Below are positions 7,115-9,630 of a stretch of DNA of 9,630 bases, piece after piece. Below the pieces are notes generated by a model. It saw nothing but the letters and a program-made list of their open reading frames with translations, was not told the DNA's origin and searched no databases. How positions within the stretch are numbered: the stretch's first letter is position 1; the number at the start of each line of letters is the position of its first letter. The translations under genes and the position numbers were made by a program. The stretch spans positions 1 through 9,630 of the forward strand of contig JBLHPE010000100.1 of NCBI GenBank assembly GCA_047624005.1. The letters are read 5' to 3'. Source of the DNA: Ascidiaceihabitans sp047624005 (GTDB lineage Bacteria > Pseudomonadota > Alphaproteobacteria > Rhodobacterales > Rhodobacteraceae).

Positions 7115-8338
7115 TTAAATGTCAATTTCGTATTGAGTATTGTCGTCAGGGTTGGCACTCAGATCGCAGACAGACTGAGTGTCGACCGGCTGCCGCTGGG
7201 GCAGTGTTTCGATCACCTCCATACCTTGGTTTTGGATTTCCATCAGATGGACGTCGAGAATAGCGTGGTGAGTTTTGGGATCGACAGTTACCTTGCCTGC
7301 TGGGCCGTCAATAAACAGACCACTTTCGAGCGCAGTAATAAGTGCTTCACGATCCAAAGAACCAGCCTGACGAACACCTTCTGCCCAAGTCAACACGCCT
7401 TGGTAATTGGAAACAGCAAGTTCATGAATAGAATTGCTGTCACCGTAGGCCGCAGCCCAGCGTTCTTTGAACGCATTATTGGCAGGCGTATCCAATTCTT
7501 GGCTATAGTTGTAAGCAACCATAATGCCGTTGCCTTCTTCTGGCGTTAGAACTTTGTGTTCGTTGCCAACACCCATTGTAGTGGATGCTAACGGAATACG
7601 GTCTTTCATGCCCGCGGCTGCCCACTGGCGGAAGAATGACAAGTGTGCGCCACCGACGAGTGGTGCAATGACCAAATCAGGTGCAGCTGTTTGAATTTGG
7701 GCAATAGTTGATCCGAAATCAGCCACGTCGAGTGGGAAGAAATCTTGCCCAACGATTTCACCGCCATTTTCTTTGACGAACTTTTCGATCCAACGGGCCA
7801 TGATCTGACCGTAATTGTAATCAGCGGCCAGAATATAAACCTTATTCCCGGATTTACCCATTGCGTAAGGGATCAAAGCCTCGACTTGTTGAGCAGGTGT
7901 GACGCCGTTGATGAATATGTTGCGATCACAAACGCCGCCTTCGTACAAAACGTTGTAAAAGTATGGCGTGTTTGTTTCGCGCATCGTTTGACGGATGGCT
8001 TCGCGTGACGCTGACAGAATACCGCCATGAACGACATCGACTTCATCTTGCCGTGTCAACTGTCGGCTGTACTGCGAATAAAGCGCTATGTCTGATTGGG
8101 TATCATAGGCTTTAACTTCAACCTGCTTACCCAAAAGGCCGCCTGCAGCGTTGATCTCACTGACGGCCAGACGCATCGCCATGTCCATTGGCTTACCGTA
8201 AGCGTCAAATATACCCGAGGTATCTAAGATAGAGCCTAATTTAATAGTGTTACCAGCAAGTGTAACTGTTGGCAAAAATGCTGCTGTTGCGGTAAGCGCC
8301 GCGGTTCCACCAAGGAAAGTTCTTCTGTTCACAGTCAT
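7115..8338 (-). CDS. Tat-exported periplasmic binding protein, UrtA/AmiC/FmdD-like
   Basis: The 407-residue protein is a type I periplasmic binding protein (Peripla_BP_5 class) and should capture the importer's ligand in the periplasm. The N-terminus is a twin-arginine signal: NRRTFLGG at 4-11, a hydrophobic stretch, and a likely cut after TLA (A28). The mature part begins TIKLGSILDTSG, and GGILSASREA (105-114), LYEGG (131-135) and NIFINGVTPAQQ (140-151) match what I recall of UrtA and AmiC. Those relatives bind urea or short-chain amides, so an amide-like ligand is likely. The downstream amidase supports this, but the exact ligand is unknown. C137 and C391 could form a disulfide. I chose the ATG at 8338 because GGAGG lies 7 nt upstream and the Tat signal starts there; an upstream GTG at 8398 would add 20 non-signal residues. 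Confidence 0.92.
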   Translation of the reverse strand: MTVNRRTFLGGTAALTATAAFLPTVTLAGNTIKLGSILDTSGIFDAYGKPMDMAMRLAVSEINAAGGLLGKQVEVKAYDTQSDIALYSQYSRQLTRQDEVDVVHGGILSASREAIRQTMRETNTPYFYNVLYEGGVCDRNIFINGVTPAQQVEALIPYAMGKSGNKVYILAADYNYGQIMARWIEKFVKENGGEIVGQDFFPLDVADFGSTIAQIQTAAPDLVIAPLVGGAHLSFFRQWAAAGMKDRIPLASTTMGVGNEHKVLTPEEGNGIMVAYNYSQELDTPANNAFKERWAAAYGDSNSIHELAVSNYQGVLTWAEGVRQAGSLDREALITALESGLFIDGPAGKVTVDPKTHHAILDVHLMEIQNQGMEVIETLPQRQPVDTQSVCDLSANPDDNTQYEIDI

Positions 8339-8344
8339 ACTGTG

Positions 8345-8350
8345 TCCTCC
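8345..8350 (-). promoter_or_regulatory. Shine-Dalgarno of the binding-protein gene
   Basis: GGAGGA lies 6 nt before the ATG at 8338 (7 nt counting from GGAGG). It selects this start over the in-frame GTG at 8398. Confidence 0.85.
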
Positions 8351-8382
8351 ATTTTGTTGGTCTGTTGTAGTTGGTTTGGTTC
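8351..8382 (-). promoter_or_regulatory. A/C-rich leader upstream of the binding-protein gene
   Basis: On the transcript this 32-nt stretch is almost all A and C, with repeated CCAA and CAACA units and only two G residues. It lies directly before the Shine-Dalgarno. Such unstructured leaders favour translation, and CA-rich leaders of transporter binding-protein mRNAs are known small-RNA targets (GcvB in enterobacteria). Regulation of that kind here is inference only. No promoter is apparent in the 56-nt gap. Confidence 0.4.
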
Positions 8383-8394
8383 GGTGACTGATCG

Positions 8395-9630
8395 TCACTC
8401 TTTGGTGGTTTTGGTGTCTTTTGAATTTATTCGATTTGCATAATCTGCGGTTCGACCCGCGGAATTTATATCCAGATCGACCCCGATTTCTTCGCCCATC
8501 CGTTTCATTGCGGGGAGGCGAACAGCCATGCCGAGGATTTGATCCATCGCGGAGCCAAACGCGCCATCGGCACCTTCGCCAGATGCGTGACCGCCGCCCA
8601 TCCCACCGATGTGGTTAATACGAATGGAGTCAATTTTCTCAACCGGCTTCATCATTTGGGTCATAATCTCTGGCATACGATCCAACTTGCGTTCTTCTAG
8701 TCGCATGCCGATCACTGCATCACTCAACGTGTTTTCAGCAGCATTAAGAGCAGACTGACCAGCGGCTTCCGCCTCCATGCGCAGTTTTTCGGCTTCCGCT
8801 TCTGTGGTCTTGACCTTGGCATCCGCTTGGGCACGCGCAAGCATCGTTTCGATGTCGCTTTTCACACGTTCATTTTCTAGCGAAATTTGCTTGTCTTGAC
8901 GAAGTTGGGCTAACTCTTGTTCGCGCACTTCAACTGCACGATCTTTCTGCGATTGCACATGTTCAGCGGCGAGGATCACCTGAGCTTTAGCCTCTTCTTC
9001 AGCAGCCTTCGTCTTGGATTCTTCGGCTCGTTTTTTCGACAGAGAGATATCGTTCGTAATCTTTGCCTCCTCTAACGAAAGGAGGGCAGTCATTTCAGTC
9101 TTCCGGAGCGCTTCATCATTCTCAACTTGCGAAGCCTTGGCCAGACGTTCTTTTTCGATGCGAACTTTTTCGGTCGCCAAGGTTGCTGATGCTTGAGCTT
9201 GCTGGGACCGTGATTTCGCCTCAGCTTCCATTTTGTTGAGATGCTCAGCCTGAGAAATCTCAGCTTCGCGTTCTTGGCGAGTAATGTTGAGTTCTTGCTG
9301 ATGTTGGGTCAGTTTGTGTTCACGAATGGCCACGTCGGTTTCTGTTTCAACTTTGATTCTTGCTTTGCGTTCTTCGGAAATCAACTCGGCAAGCTTACGC
9401 ATACCTTTTGCGTTGAAAGCGTTGTTCTCATTCAATTGAGAGAAGTCACTTTGATCTACAGAGACGAGCGATGCGGAGACAACCGTAAGTCCAAGTCGAG
9501 TTGCCTGAGCTTCAACAATGCCTGACACGTCCGCTGTAAACTTAACGCGATCCAAGTGAATTTCATCTAATGTGCGTGAGGCCGATGCATTTAGAATGGC
9601 ATCCACCAACGTGCTTTCTAGAACCTCCTG
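8395..9630 (-). CDS. Flotillin family protein, YqiK-like (5' end outside the window)
   Basis: The visible part is 411 residues. The frame stays open to the window edge, so the N-terminus with its expected membrane segment and first half of the SPFH domain is missing. The first 90 or so residues are the rest of the SPFH domain, with VSLVDQSDFS-like and NENNAFNAKG segments that recall YqiK flotillins. Residues of about 90-310 are a long charged, Ala/Glu-rich coiled coil, as flotillins have for oligomerisation. A glycine-rich hinge (about 341-359) and a short helical end follow. Flotillins scaffold ordered membrane patches and are peripheral or integral to the inner membrane. The stop lies 56 nt before the binding-protein gene on the same strand, so co-transcription with the importer is plausible. 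A TTG at 9609 is not a credible start because it falls within the SPFH domain. Confidence 0.88.
   Translation of the reverse strand, partial: QEVLESTLVDAILNASASRTLDEIHLDRVKFTADVSGIVEAQATRLGLTVVSASLVSVDQSDFSQLNENNAFNAKGMRKLAELISEERKARIKVETETDVAIREHKLTQHQQELNITRQEREAEISQAEHLNKMEAEAKSRSQQAQASATLATEKVRIEKERLAKASQVENDEALRKTEMTALLSLEEAKITNDISLSKKRAEESKTKAAEEEAKAQVILAAEHVQSQKDRAVEVREQELAQLRQDKQISLENERVKSDIETMLARAQADAKVKTTEAEAEKLRMEAEAAGQSALNAAENTLSDAVIGMRLEERKLDRMPEIMTQMMKPVEKIDSIRINHIGGMGGGHASGEGADGAFGSAMDQILGMAVRLPAMKRMGEEIGVDLDINSAGRTADYANRINSKDTKTTKE

Noticed and set aside
8384..8398. GTGAC-TGATC-GTCAC palindrome at the flotillin stop as a terminator or operator
   Set aside because: The stem is only 5 bp with no following U-tract, and half of it is coding. 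It is too weak to call.
8339..8398. GTG start at 8398 for the binding protein, overlapping the flotillin stop
   Set aside because: It would add 20 residues ahead of the Tat signal, while a strong GGAGG precedes the ATG at 8338.
9066..9085. Inverted repeat CCTCCT/AGGAGG with an 8-nt loop, and an SD-like AGGAGG
   Set aside because: It lies within the flotillin coiled-coil codons, no start codon follows at suitable spacing, and no U-tract is present.
9623..9629. AGGAGGT on the minus strand ahead of a TTG, suggesting a complete flotillin-like gene start
   Set aside because: The spacing to the TTG is 13 nt, and the frame is open upstream to the window edge. The encoded residues belong to the middle of an SPFH domain, so the gene is cut by the window.
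1..9630. CRISPR arrays, tRNA or rRNA genes, insertion sequences
   Set aside because: I saw no regularly spaced repeats, no tRNA-like cloverleaf, and no transposase or terminal inverted repeats.

Overview
This window reads as part of one long minus-strand operon from a Gram-negative alphaproteobacterium. I would guess a marine Rhodobacterales-type organism, from the roughly 50% G+C, the tightly packed overlapping genes, the Tat-exported binding protein and the overall protein style. That placement is inference, not a database result. All supported genes lie on the minus strand, so transcription runs from high to low coordinates.

Layout in transcription order: the 3' two-thirds of a YqiK-type flotillin (9630-8395, cut by the window edge); a 56-nt A/C-rich leader; a Tat-exported type I periplasmic binding protein of the UrtA/AmiC/FmdD group (8338-7115); a hairpin plus U-tract (7102-7071); two UrtB/UrtC-like inner-membrane permeases (7047-6181 and 6181-5144); a UrtD/LivG-like ATPase (5151-4435); a 783-residue protein in which a complete UrtE/LivF-like ATPase is fused through a low-complexity linker to a complete amidase-signature hydrolase (4432-2081); and an AMP-forming acyl-CoA synthetase (2069-315). 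The last 314 bases hold no gene I can recognise.

The gene order A-B-C-D-E is that of urea, short-chain amide and branched-chain amino acid importers. The unusual point is that the fifth component carries its own amidase. The simplest model is an amide uptake and catabolism module. The binding protein captures an amide and the permease/ATPase complex imports it. The amidase, tethered to the cytoplasmic ATPase, releases ammonia and a carboxylic acid. The synthetase, whose start lies 11 nt after the fusion stop, then makes the acyl-CoA. The flotillin just upstream could be part of the same membrane assembly, but that is only suggested by position.

The fusion protein (2081-4432) is the best candidate for something under-described. 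Its ATPase motifs and amidase catalytic triad are all intact, and a possible internal ribosome-binding site could also allow free amidase to be made.
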